DNA of 64,000 bases from Desmodesmus armatus (taxonomy: Eukaryota; Chlorophyta; Chlorophyceae; Sphaeropleales; Scenedesmaceae): assembly GCA_007449985.2 (NCBI GenBank), contig VIIQ02000574.1, positions 682,001-746,000 of the forward strand, written 5' to 3'. Position 1 is the first letter of the stretch. Every line of letters starts with the position of its first letter. Positions 10,325-21,351 of the stretch are shown here, piece after piece. Made by a program: the position numbers and the translations under genes. The notes under the pieces were generated by a model. The model was not told the DNA's origin. It did no database searches and worked only from the letters and a program-made list of their open reading frames with translations.

Positions 10325-13300
10325 CTAGTGCTGCCAGCGCCTCAGCAGCTGCCGTGCCTCCTTCTGCGCCTGCATCCGCTGAGCCTCCCGCTGCGGCAGC
10401 ACCTTGGACACCCCACCCACCAGCTCCACCCGCACTGCAGCATTCACAGGGGTGTACTGCCTCCCCCGCAGCACCCCCAGCGCTGCACTGATGCTGCCAT
10501 GGCCAGGGTCAACCCCCTCCAGCCCCTCCAGCAGCTGCTGGGTAAAGCCCTCGTCACCCAGCAGCCCTGCCAACTGAGCCACCCGCGACTTAGCCTCAAC
10601 CAAAGCCACACAGCCCTCAGGCAGGACACCACCCTGTGTGGCCCCTGCACCCCTGCCCCCACCTGACGATGCTGACCCTCGCTGGCCCCTGCCCCTGGGA
10701 GGCAGGAAGGGCATGCGGCTGGCTGGGGGGCTGCCAGTGTCCCCACAGAGCCCATCTAGACCTGCTGAAGACCCACACCCAGCACCAGCAGCAGCAGCAG
10801 CAGCAGCGTGCGACCCTGCTGGGGGTGGGAGGGGCCTGCTAAGAAGAGCACGACCAGCTGCAGCTGCAGCCGCCGTGCTGCCGAAGCTGCCGCCAGGGGC
10901 CACAAAGGCGTTGCTGCGAGGGCGGGAGAACGCCCCAGCGGTGCCTGCGGCTGCATTTCTGCTGCTGCTGCGGCCTGATGGAATCCCAGCTGCCGCCATG
11001 GAGCGCACGGTCATGCAGTAGAAGCAGTCACACTCATCCTCATCATGTTCGTCCTCATCTTCCTCTTCATCCATGAACCCAAAGCTGTCGTCGCTGCCAC
11101 AGCTGTCATCGCCATCGTCATCGCGGTCGGCATCTTCACCGTCGCTGGAGCCCTGGTACAGCTGCCGGTGTGCTGCAGCCATCGATTCCGCTCGGCGCAC
11201 AAATTCCATCCCCACGCGGCGTGCTGCTGCCAATGCATCAGGTGGTGCTGTTGGTGCGCGTGCTGCTGCCTCGGCTGCTCCCACATCCTGATCCGATGCC
11301 GTCTCCCAGCTGCCCTCTGACCCACTGTCCTCATCATCATCAGTAGCAGCAACAGCAGCAGCTTGTGGCTGCTGTGGCCTGCCTGTGCGGTTGTAGTAGC
11401 TTTCGGCCATGGTGTAGAAAGACGACGGCTGCTGGGGCTGCTGCTGCTGCTGCTGCTGGGGCTGCTGCTGCCATGATCCCTGCTGCAGAGTCCTGCCCTC
11501 CAGGAACCCCGGCTGCAGCCCAGAGCTGCGCTGCCCAACATTCCCCTCACGCCTTCCAACACCCATCACTGCCGCTGCAGGCCGCTGTGGCGGCCGCTGC
11601 TGCCGCCGCTGTTCAGCATTCGCATTCGCATTCAGGAAGCCGGGCGTGAGGCCAGGCAGGCTGGCACCAGCAGCAGCACCCTCACTGTCAGAGTCATCCT
11701 CCGAGACATCATCCGAGTCTCCCTCTGATCCAGTCACCAGTTCAGGCAGGCCGCCAGCACCTGCTGCTGCTGCTGCACGCCTCCAGGGGGCCTCGCCGCT
11801 GCTCCTGCTGCTGAGATCGTCATCATCCTCGCTGTCATCACTGTGAGGTGCAAGGCTGGGTGGCCCGTCACTGCCGCTGCTGTTGAAGATGCTGCTGTCA
11901 GCATCACTGTCGTCCTCATCCGCGCTGAGCAGCCCTGGCACACTGCTGCCATCATCCCCACCCCCCATATCACCCTCACCATCCTCCCCACCCTCATCAT
12001 CATGAATGCTGGCGCTGCTGCATTCGTCGCTGCCCACAGAGGCAGCGCCCAGCAGCTCAGGCAAGCTGTCCGCACGGTGAAGGCCAGAGGCACCGCCGTC
12101 TGCACCACCAATGGCCACCGAGCCCGGCCTGCTGCTGCTGCTGCTGCCACCCACGCTGGCCGGAGGGCCCCCGGCGCTTGCCGACGCAGCTGTAATGGCA
12201 GCGGGAGCGTGGTCAAGCAGCCCAGGCAGGCTGCTGCTGCTGCTGCCGTCACCATCCCCGCCAGGCCCATGCTGCACAGGATCTGCCAATGCAGCGGCAT
12301 CATATATATCAGGGGCGGCATCCAGTAGCTCAGGCAGGATGCTGTCAGTCCTGTCAGAGGCTGCTCCATCACCACTGTGACCCACCAGGGAAGGCAGAGA
12401 GCTGTCACTGTCACTGTCACTGGCTAACTCACACACACCGCCCTGCTGCTGCCGCCCCTGCTGTTGCTGCTGGTGCTGGTCACCCTGGCGCGGCTGCGCC
12501 TGTGCTGCACTCCCCGTCCTGCCATAGGAGCTGGCAGGCATGCTGAAGAAGGGGTTTGAGGAGGAGTCCCTGCCTGCTGCTGAAGGCACTGCTGCTCCTG
12601 GAGCTGCTGCACTCAACGCACACCCTTGCGCCGCTGCTGCTGCCGCTGCTGCTGGACCTGCTGCTTGAGCGCCGGGGGCCGCTCCGTTGATCAAAGGCAG
12701 TGGCTGCTCCTGCAGATACTGCTCCAGCACTCGGCTGCTCTGAAGTTGCTCCGCTGCCCGCTGCAAGTGAACCTGCCCAGCTGCAGCTGCTGCCGCAGCT
12801 ACGTTGCCCGCTGCTACGGCAACATGGCTGCCAGTGCCACTGCTGCTGCCAGAGGCTGCCAAAGGGCGGGATTGCCCCTGCGGTACAGCTGGCCCCTGCT
12901 GCTGTGCATTGGGACTGCCGGCTGCTGCCAGTGCTGCACCCTGCTGGCTTTGTGAGCTGCCAGCCCCCACAGCTCCCATAGCAGCAGCAGCAGTGCTGCT
13001 CGTGGTGCTGGTGGTGGTGGCAGCGGGCGCTGCAAACTGTGATGTGCCCGGGCTGCTGCTCCTGGCCCTGCTGCTGTCAACAGCCCCCTGCTCACTACGC
13101 ATGCGCTTGCCAGCAGGCGAGGTGCGCTCCAACACCGGCCCGTCATCACTTATAGACGGCTGCTGTCGCGGCACCTGCTGGCTGGTAGTGCTGCTACCAG
13201 CTGCTGCACTGCTGCTGCTGCTACTGCCAGCCGCAGCTGCTGGCCCGGGCCTCTGCACATCCCCAGCGGTTTCTGCTGCTGCAAGGGGCTGTGACGGCTC

Positions 13301-16173
13301 AGGGAACCTCAAGGACCCCATCAGCTGCTGCGTCCGCTCCCTCTCTGCCTGCCGTGCCCGCAACTCCGACAATATCAGGTAGTCTGCCCCAGCAGTCTCA
13401 TCATCGTCACTACTGTCACGGTGACCCCTGCGTGTGCGGTGGTGCTGCTGCCGCACCCTGCTGGGACTGCTGTGCTGCTGCCGGCTCTGCGGACCTGGCC
13501 CAGCTTGGCCCAAGGCAAACGTGGCAGCAGCAGCAGCAGCACCCTGCGGCCCTGTCTGCAGCCAATCCGCAAACAAGTCTGGCGGTGCCGCAGCTGCTGC
13601 TGGGGCGTCAGTGCTGCTGTTGCGCCTGGGGCGCAGCAGCACCCAGCTGACCAGCCGCCAGCCTGCTGCAAGGATACGCCAGGGGGGCCACCACATGTTG
13701 CCCCGACGTGGCGCTGCTGCTGCTGCTGCTGCTGGGGGTGCCGCTGGGGGTGCTGGTCTGCTAGCTTCTGCTGGCGTGATGCTGCTGCTGCTGCTGCCTG
13801 CCAACGCAACTACCTCGTCACTCACTGGTACGGCTTGTGGCGGTGCTGCTGCTGCTGCAGCTGCTGGTGTTGCTGGTGGCGCTGCTCCTGCTGCTGGCGC
13901 TGGTGCTGCTCCTGCTGCTGGTGGTGCGGCGCTAAATGTGAACAGTGTCGGTGCACCCTGCGATCCGCTAGCGCTGCGCTGTGCAGCACGAGCAGCAGCA
14001 GCTGCTGCAGCACTGGTTTGCGAACGAAGGCCAGGCACCCGCGTGCGCCTGGCTCGCAGGCGAGGCCCTGACCTGCTAAAGAAGGGACCTGAGGGGCTGC
14101 CTCCCTCTGAGCTGGCCTGCACACATGTGGTGATGTGGCAGCAGCAAACAACAAACAGCAACAACGTGAGCATCCAATGATGCTCATGGCCATGGCAAGG
14201 AAAGAAAACTGCAAGACAAGCAGCGGATCTGGCCGAGTAAGCTAGCCGGTGGTTGGCCAGAGGAATGACAGAGATGTGTCCACATTGGTGGCGGCTGCAT
14301 GCCAAGCAATTAGCTGAGATGCACGACGTGTGCAATCCGCTTCAGGGCCCCCACTTAGAAAGGCGCATCCCCTCATGCCTTCGCCTGTCCCTGCCCCGAT
14401 TGCTGCCTGGCCCACTACACCCCTGCCCACCAGTGGCTCTATGCCGCCCATGCTGTCCATGAAAGCCTTCACACACAAGCTGACTAATGTACACAGCGCT
14501 CAAACAACATGCTCTTAGGTTTCAGCGAACTTCCTACAACGACAGCAACTCAGCCACGTCAAGCCATCATGAACTTCTGCCGGCTCACCTGTGATGGAGG
14601 GCCACCCATGCTGCTCATCACGGCCTGAAAGATGGCCTGCGTAGTGGCTACAGCTTCAGCCCTGGCGGCAGGCTCCTCAGGAAGTGCAGGGAGGCCAGTA
14701 GCAGAAGCCGCCCCTATCTGCTGGGAAAAGGCTGACAAGAGCTCGGTAAGTGGCAGTTGCTGCTGCAGCCCCCTGGACTCTGTGGCAGACGCAGTGCCCC
14801 CCGCACTCTGCCTGTTGGCTGCGCTTTGCCTGGTGGTGGTGCTGCTGCTGCTGCTGCTGCCGATGACACCAATAGGGCCACCAGGACCGGCGGCGTGCAG
14901 GGCGAAGCTGAGGCCTGCACCACTGCCAGCACCTGCTGCTGATGGCAAGGGGAACCCCTGTGGCCCCACCAACAGCGGCATTGGAAAGCCACGCATGCCT
15001 GGAGGGGGCCCATTTCTTTGAGCGTCTCCTTGACCCGCCACGAAGAGCGGTCCGCGGTTGCCTGTGCTGGTGTTGCTGTTGCGGGTGTGGCTGGAGGGGG
15101 TGAGCAGGATGGGCTGGGTGCCTGGGGGACCCATGGCCATGCCTGGGGAAAGGTACATGGCAAGCAGGTGCAGCGGCAATGGGGCATGGTCTGGTGTGAC
15201 TGGCCTAGTTGTGTACGTGTTGTGCAAAACAAGAGCTGTGGGCAACAGAGCGTCTGCATGTGCTACGATGCAGTTGTGCATGTCACTTGGGTGCAAGGAG
15301 CGCTGGTGGGATGTGTGGTGCTGCCTTGCAAATGCAAGCTTACTGGAGACTGCGCAGCTACAGCAAGCTGCTGCCGCATGTGTGTCGCAGCATCTCTGCA
15401 TGTTCTCGGATGGATTGCACCTAGGACTTTGATACAGCTGCACAACTGCACCCGCCAGTCTCACTCACCCATGATCATGGAGACATCGCTGCTCTGTGCG
15501 CCAGCAGGCATAAACTGCAGCATAGGCAGTCCTGCATGCGCAGCTGTACTGCTGCTGTCCTCTTCAAACGGTGCTGGGCCCAGGCTGTGCAGCAGGGAGT
15601 CTGCCTCCTCAGGTACTTGCCAGATCCTGCTGTTGCGGTTGATGCCTGCCTCCATGCGCTGCCGGCGCTCGCTGTGGTGGTGGCCTGCAGGCTGGTGCCT
15701 GCTGTTGTGTGACTGGTGATGAGGACCGTGCTGGGAGTGGGAACCGTGTAGGCGGATGCCATGCTGCTGCTGTGTGCGCGCAGCAGCTGCTGGTGGTGCC
15801 GGGGCACGGGACCGGGACCTGGCAGCTGCTGCAGCATGCATGCCTGCAGGCAGGACATGGCCAACCAGAGTTTAATACCGCGCAGTCACCATTCAACCCA
15901 TGAAAAGCATGACAGCATTTGGCAGCGCGCTCTTGCACCTAGTTCACCCTCGCCAGAGCACAGCCAACTGCTGACAGTACTTCCCTGACACAGCCCCAGC
16001 CACTCCAAAGGCTACCTTGGAGTTGGTCCTACGGAGTAGCAGTAAGGGAGAGAAACATTTGCACGTCACCCCAGCCCACCTGAGCCCCAATCATGCTCCT
16101 CATCTTCATCATCTTCACCACCAGGGCTGTCTGAGGCTGTGTCTGATACCAGAGGAGGCAAGTCGTCGTCCAT
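10325..16173 (-). CDS. 1604-residue acidic low-complexity protein with repeated LPxL motifs; function unknown
   Basis: Four exons in phase: 16173-16080, 15843-15469, 15142-14589, 14116-10325. The last is a single 3.8 kb open exon. The protein opens MDDDLPPLVSDTASDS. A related short motif, LPxL or VPxL with Asp/Ser on its flanks, recurs in the C-terminal half: SLPSLVGHSG, ILPELLDAAPD, SLPGLLDHAP, SLPELLGAAS, SVPGLLSADEDDSD, GLPELVTGSEGDSDD, SLPGLTPGF. Two more pairs are visible: FFSMPASSYGRTG with FYTMAESYYNRTG, and LTPGFL with LQPGFL. A short Cys pair occurs in DECDCFYCMTVRSM. The last 90 or so residues look like a helical domain ending QLLRRWQH. Ala, Gln and Ser runs fill the rest. I recognise no catalytic domain. 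It could be a nuclear scaffold or transcription factor, but that is a guess. Confidence 0.82.
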
Positions 16174-16996
16174 CTGTCACTGAGACGTTTGGATAACAGA
16201 CAAGGTTAGAGGTGCTGCCAGCCGATCAGCTGCTGCAATTATCATAGACAGTTTCTCAGTTGATGATCAAAAACAGCAGCTGGCAACAAGGGGAATCACC
16301 AGCGTATGTGCTTCGTCAACAAATCAGGATCGTTGTCATGGTGATGTCTACCACAGGCACCGTAACGTCACAAGCTCAGCTGGGTTCAGGGCTTGGCAAT
16401 TGGACTTCTGTTGCACTCCACTGCTCTTGCACAGGCATACTGTAACTTTCACTACTTCTTGGAGTTTTGGAGAGCCAGTCCAAAAGCTTAGGCAGACTAC
16501 ATGCATATGGAGGGGTACCCTGTGGCCAAAGCCAGTGCAGGGGACAGGCGCTCCCCCACAAACACAAGTGTACACTGTAGACTCTGTTGTGGATACACAC
16601 CGCCTGTTGCGTCATCAACAGGCATGCACACCCTTGGCACCGTCATGAACCACTCTTGCGAAAGCACTACCTAGGTAGGTCCTAGGTGTACCTAGGCTAG
16701 GTACAAGAAGCGGTACACCCACTCAGTGGCTGGCCACCCCTGGCTGCAGCCCTGGCCCCAAAGCTGCATGTGCACAGACAAGCTTGCAACCCTCTTCTTC
16801 AGCTTGAATCACTGCAAGCTGGATGCAGTCTCTCGCAGCACTCTTCCCGTACTCTCCAGCAATACCCAGTAGGCATTTTTCCCGCACACACTGTTTGCAG
16901 GCTGCCTCACAGGACAGCACACACCCCAACCTGCTGCAACACACCACACACTCTGCCTCAGCCACAGCACAGCTGCAGGCGTGGCTGCAGGTCCCT
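16174..16996. other. spacer between the large acidic-protein gene and the FKBP gene
   Basis: About 0.8 kb between the 5' end of the acidic-protein gene and the 3' end of FKBP, both on the minus strand. It must contain the acidic-protein promoter and the FKBP 3' UTR. It holds a cluster of CCTAGG palindromes at 16668-16704. I see no coding segment. Confidence 0.5.
16668..16704. repeat. cluster of CCTAGG palindromes
   Basis: CCTAGG occurs at 16670, 16681 and 16691, with the 10-base palindrome TACCTAGGTA at 16668-16677 and a further CTAGGTAC at the right end. It lies about 0.5 kb upstream of the acidic-protein start codon. Confidence 0.7.
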
Positions 16997-19044
16997 TCAT
17001 CCCTCCACCAGCTTCACCCTGCTGCCGAATGCATTCTGCTTGATGCTGAGCAGCTCGATATCAATCTGCAGGGTAGCGTTGGGTGGGATCTCGCCTACAC
17101 CCCTGCTGCCGTAGGCCTGCAGTGAAAGCAAACAGTATGGACGTCAGGCGGGCGAGGGGTGCCAAGCACAGGCTGAGCCTCCCACGGTGTGTGCGGCCTG
17201 ACATGAACTGCTCTTTCACAAGGCAGTGGATGGTCAGCACCAGGTGTTACTTGCACATGGCCATTGCAGCTAGCAACCCATCCTGTACTCATCCTGTTAC
17301 ATTCTGATGACCCCACAAGCACAGATGCGAGCTGCGCCCAACATGACCCTCTCACCCCTCTCTTTGACCCCCTGTCATGTATCACAAACCTACCAGTTCT
17401 GGTGGCACCAGCAGGCGCCGCTGCCCGCCAACCCGCATGCCCATGATGCCCTTGTCAATGCCTGGCAGTGCGCTGCCTGGTGCATCTCTAGGCTGGCCCA
17501 CATCGAACCCAAACGGGCTCCCACCAGTCACACCGATACCCTGCCTGCGCACAACACAGCACAGCACAGCACAGCGCGGCACCGCAACTGAGGTATTGCA
17601 AGATTGCCTGATTGAGCTTGTGGAAAAGCAGGAATGTGTAGTTTGACAGGCCTAAGAAGCCGACCGCCACAATGCCGACATTCCCGGTGATGTTCTATCC
17701 TTGCTGCAGGGAGTCAAAATACGTTCAGAACAACACAACCAGCTGCACTGTACACCACCCCTTTTGCAGTGGCGGTCCTCGCCTCTCATCGCCTCGATCA
17801 CCTGGTGGTTATGAAGGTGACTGCAGCAACAGCAGCACACAGCACATAGCACACAGCATGGCACCTCCATGTCATTACAAGCACAATAGCAAGTCAGGCG
17901 ATTCCCATACACTGAAGCCGGGTGGGCTGCCGTCACTCAGGGCAATCTGTCTGTGATTGTGTCATTGCCCCTAGCAACAAGGCACCCTGAGAGCAAAGGT
18001 ACAGGGACTACACGCCAGCACGGCTTCATGCGCAATTGCCTGGGGGAAAAACCGCCAGCTACAGCGGGCAGCTTATGGCCATGCGCTGCCGTACATGTTC
18101 ATGCAGGACACTACTATGTAGGCTGAGACTCACCGTTGCGGAACTTCACGTCAAAGTGGATGGCTACCCTGTCACCCTTCTTGGGTTCTGCCCCCGTCCC
18201 CACTGCCAGGTCATAGTATTTAAGCCCCTCAGGGCCATCCTTGAACTCAGACTCAGGGATCTTGCGGCGCTTTCGCGCCAACTCCTGCAGTGCAGCAATG
18301 CGGGGAGGGTGGGGCACCATGTGGGGTAGCAAGTGGGGGATGGAGCGTGCAGGCATTGCTGGGGGCAAAGGGCATGCAGGGCATGTTACATTCACAGGCA
18401 TGCGTTTCAGGGCATGGTGGAGTGCATGCACGTGTTCAGGTACCGTGCAGCTACAGACTTGGCTGGACACAGATCGGCCAATCAGCTGCTGTGCTACCCT
18501 TTTCTTAGTCCCCTCCCCCCACACACCTTCTTGTACTCCAGAGGATTGCTGGTTATGGCCTCTGCCCCATCCACAGTATACAGCTGACCTGCACAGCGTG
18601 ACATGATATTGGATTGGCACGAGCCACATTCACTGCTGTTTTGCCCTAATGCAAAGAAGTGCACACAGACACAGGAGATGCATCTGGGTTTCCCCTGCTC
18701 TCGCTGCCTTGAAACAAACATCATCAAGAGTTGGTGTCACACACTCCGGTATCACACTCACCTGCAAATGCTGCTGCCAGTGCTAGAGCTACAGCCTCCC
18801 TCCTAGTGACATCTGGTTCTGTTGCAACATAACACTTCCGTCAAGAGTTCAATGGTTGAACCAGCAAGGACTGGCCAGATCTCTAGTGGTCTACACCATC
18901 ACCTGCACACGGCTGTTGTTGGGCCTCCTGCTGCACTGACGTCGACACTGGTGTGCTGCCAATACGGTGGAAGGCCCGACTTGCAACCGAAGGCGCTCTG
19001 TGGACGCCTTGCTGCTGGGCAATGCATGCTTTGCGAGACAGCAT
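16997..19044 (-). CDS. thylakoid-lumen FKBP-type peptidyl-prolyl cis-trans isomerase, 7 exons including a 19-nt micro-exon
   Basis: Catalyses proline isomerisation in folding proteins, here probably in the thylakoid lumen. Exons: 19044-18903, 18818-18762, 18588-18527, 18284-18134, 17820-17802, 17544-17394, 17116-16997; all phases match, giving 186 residues. Residues 1-50 look like a chloroplast transit peptide. A twin-arginine lumen signal follows: R53-R54, a hydrophobic Ala/Leu stretch and an AFA cleavage site at 64-66. Then come GPEGLKYYDLAVGTGAEP, the strand VTFITTR formed by the micro-exon, GMRVGGQRRLLVPPEL and AYGSRGVGEIPPNATL, as in plant lumenal FKBPs. The intact core suggests an active fold. 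An alternative ATG lies upstream in frame at 19119. It is divergent from the SOUL gene. Confidence 0.95.
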
Positions 19045-19298
19045 TGGGAACCCCCCAAGGGACAGTGACTTGGGGGAGTGAACAGAGATGGCACGGAACA
19101 AGCACTGGTGACACCGCAATGCTCGCCAAATCCATTAAGACGGGGTCATTGAGGGTCATTGAGGGTCTCCTCCGCGATCGACAATTGTAGTGGTTTAGCC
19201 GATCACACCGTGGATCACCTGCTCTGGAACATTGTTTTCCCTTCGCGATACACCCTTAAGGCAGTGCATCACTTGTAGGGCTTCCACACTCATCCATC
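19045..19298. promoter_or_regulatory. 254-bp bidirectional promoter region, FKBP/SOUL
   Basis: The FKBP (-) and SOUL (+) start codons are separated by only 254 bases, so both 5' UTRs and promoters must lie here. Both products are plastid-targeted. No clear TATA box is seen. A near-perfect GGGTCATTGA duplication lies at about 19143-19168. Confidence 0.6.
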
Positions 19299-19575
19299 AT
19301 GAAGCTGGCATCACATAACACACAAGTCTTCAGATGCCAGCCTGGCACAGCACAGTACCCAAGGCCACTCAGCAGAAGACGTGCACACACAGTCTGGGCT
19401 TCACGTGCGACTTGTTTGGCTGTGATGACTCCATGCTCATTGGTTGCATGATTGTTTCAGTCAGCTGCAGAGAGCAGGATTGGCTCCCAGGCTGGGAGGC
19501 CATGCTTCTGCACATGTGTGGCTGGCGTTTGTGCTGTGTGCAGGGGGCGGGCTGTTTGGGGGTTTGTTTGGAGGC

Positions 19576-19625
<50 letters not shown>

Positions 19626-21029
19626 GTCCGGCAGCCAGCCACCACCACAACCAGTGACTGCAGCAGCAGGCACAACGGACAACCCCGAGTTCCCTCCCTA
19701 CCGCGTGTTACAGAAGGGCACGGCCTATGACCTGCGCTTCTATGAGGTGTACCCTGTCGTGGAGATGGAGTACCAGCGGAGAGAGGAGGGCTACCTGGCT
19801 TTAGGCAGCTATCAAGATGGCGCCAACAGCACCAGCAGCAGATATGGCCACACCCAGCCTGTGGTGATGTGTTATCACCCTGATGTGAGTGGTGCAGACA
19901 TGGGCGCCAACAGCAAGGCACATCTTTTCAGGCAGCTTGCCTGGGCCAGAAGAACCAATACACCTGTAGCCGAACTGCTTGACGGCTGCTAGGGTACATC
20001 AGCTGCCCGCACGTGCAGTACGTGTTCCAGAGGTCAAGCTTCCGCAGCTGCTGTCGTGTAGGGATTCCAGCCAAGTGGCATGTGGCCAGGCAGCAGTGTT
20101 CCGCCAACATTGCCACTGCTTTCCCAGCATATGAAGCAGTGCGTCCCACAGATCGGCCCCTCCAGTGTCAAAACCCTCCTGTTGTCCCTGGGCAGGCCGT
20201 GAGTCGGTGGCAAGGTAGTGCCAGGCAGTCACCTGTCGTGCTGTCCCCTCTCTGCTTCTGCTGCAGGGCCGCAAGGTTATGCAGATGATGGTGGGCACTC
20301 CCAAGGCCCAGCAACAGCAGCAGCAAGACAGCAGCAGATCTGCGTCTATCACCACACTACCGGCGCCCACAGACCCTGCAGTGCGGCTTGCTGTGTCTGG
20401 TGGTGAGGTGGTGGCTGTGATGCCCTTTGAGGGCTACATCACACCAGAGGCAGCAGCATCCGTGAGGCAGCAGCTGGCCAAGGCCTTGCAACAAGGTGAG
20501 CGAGCGCTGCAGCAGCAGCAGCAGCAGCAGCAGCAGGACAGCCTCCATGTGTCCCAGGTGCCTGCGGCGTGCTGCTCGTATGGCACAGAATTTAGCTGAA
20601 CAGTCACGCAGCATGCTTTTGCAGCTGCCGTGCAGTCACTGCGTAGAGGCGGTCTGTGAGCCAAGGCTCCTGCTTTTTTGGGAGTGTGTTAGCGTCATGG
20701 CGGCTGTGTCATCAGCTGCTGGTTGTGGCGGCACCTGCACAGACAGGCAGAACTGCAGCTGCCCTAGATGAGTGCTTGTGGTGGCAAGAGGTCTCGTTGT
20801 GCCGTGAGAGTAGAAGGGTCCTGAATCATGCCAAACAGCAGCAGGTTGGCTGCTTATACAACCCTACGCGAATGGATGTTGTTTTGCTGCCCTTGTGCCG
20901 TGCTGTGCTGCAGATGGTTTGAGTCTTGCTGCTGACGAGGCTGAGGGCTTTTTCAGGGTGGCTCAGTACGGCCAGGTCTACACGCTTCAGACGCGGCTCA
21001 ATGAGATGATGCTGAAAGTGCAGCTGTAG
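19299..21029 (+). CDS. SOUL-family heme-binding protein, probable plastid form, with N-terminal poly-Gln
   Basis: SOUL/HBP proteins bind heme or tetrapyrroles; plant and algal members sit in the chloroplast or cytosol. Exons: 19299-19404, 19544-19884, 20267-20495, 20914-21029, all in phase, giving 263 residues. Exon 1 encodes an Arg/Ser-rich presequence (MKLASHNTQVFRC...), consistent with a transit peptide. A second in-phase donor at 19414 would add three residues. Then come GGLFGGLFGGK, a run of about 16 Gln, and the SOUL core: YRVLQKGTAYDLRFYEVYPV, EGYLALGSYQDGAN, TQPVVMCYHPD, GRKVMQMMVGTPK, GYITPEAAASVRQQLAKAL, and the final strand VYTLQTRLNEMMLKVQL. A second Gln run interrupts the middle of the domain. 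Family assignment is firm; the ligand is not shown by sequence. Confidence 0.93.
19580..19626 (+). repeat. CAG/CAA tract encoding about 16 glutamines in SOUL exon 2
   Basis: Nearly pure CAG, with one CAA near the 3' end, directly between the Gly/Phe linker and the SOUL domain. Confidence 0.9.
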
Positions 21030-21351
21030 AAGCTGCACAGCCTGTGGTGATGCTGATTACTGTTTGACAATCTGATGGACGGGTCCCCCAGAGAACAAAA
21101 GCCCCCATTTGTTGCAGCAAAGCAAGCCACTGCAAACAAAAACAAACGCTCCATTGGCGGCCAGTGCATAACCCACGGCAAACAGATCCAGCTCCAACCG
21201 CAGGTTCTGGTGAGTGATGCCCCTGAACTACAGGGATGCACAGCTGGTGTGCAGCAGCAGCTGCAAGCCTCGACCTGTCCAACCTCAAGCATCCGTCCAG
21301 TAAAGCCATTGTAATCATAACAGCCGTATGACCCTTGTGAAACCTGCATCA
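21030..21351. other. short convergent spacer, SOUL/orphan Gln-rich gene
   Basis: About 320 bases between two convergent stop codons. No coding segment is seen. A plus-strand TGTAA near 21609 would place the SOUL transcript end inside the last exon of the opposite gene, so the transcripts may overlap. Confidence 0.4.

Noticed and set aside
13434..14180. 248-residue plus-strand open frame
   Set aside because: Antisense to the Ala/Ser-rich 3.8 kb exon of the acidic-protein gene, whose frame is supported by consistent splice phases and acidic composition.
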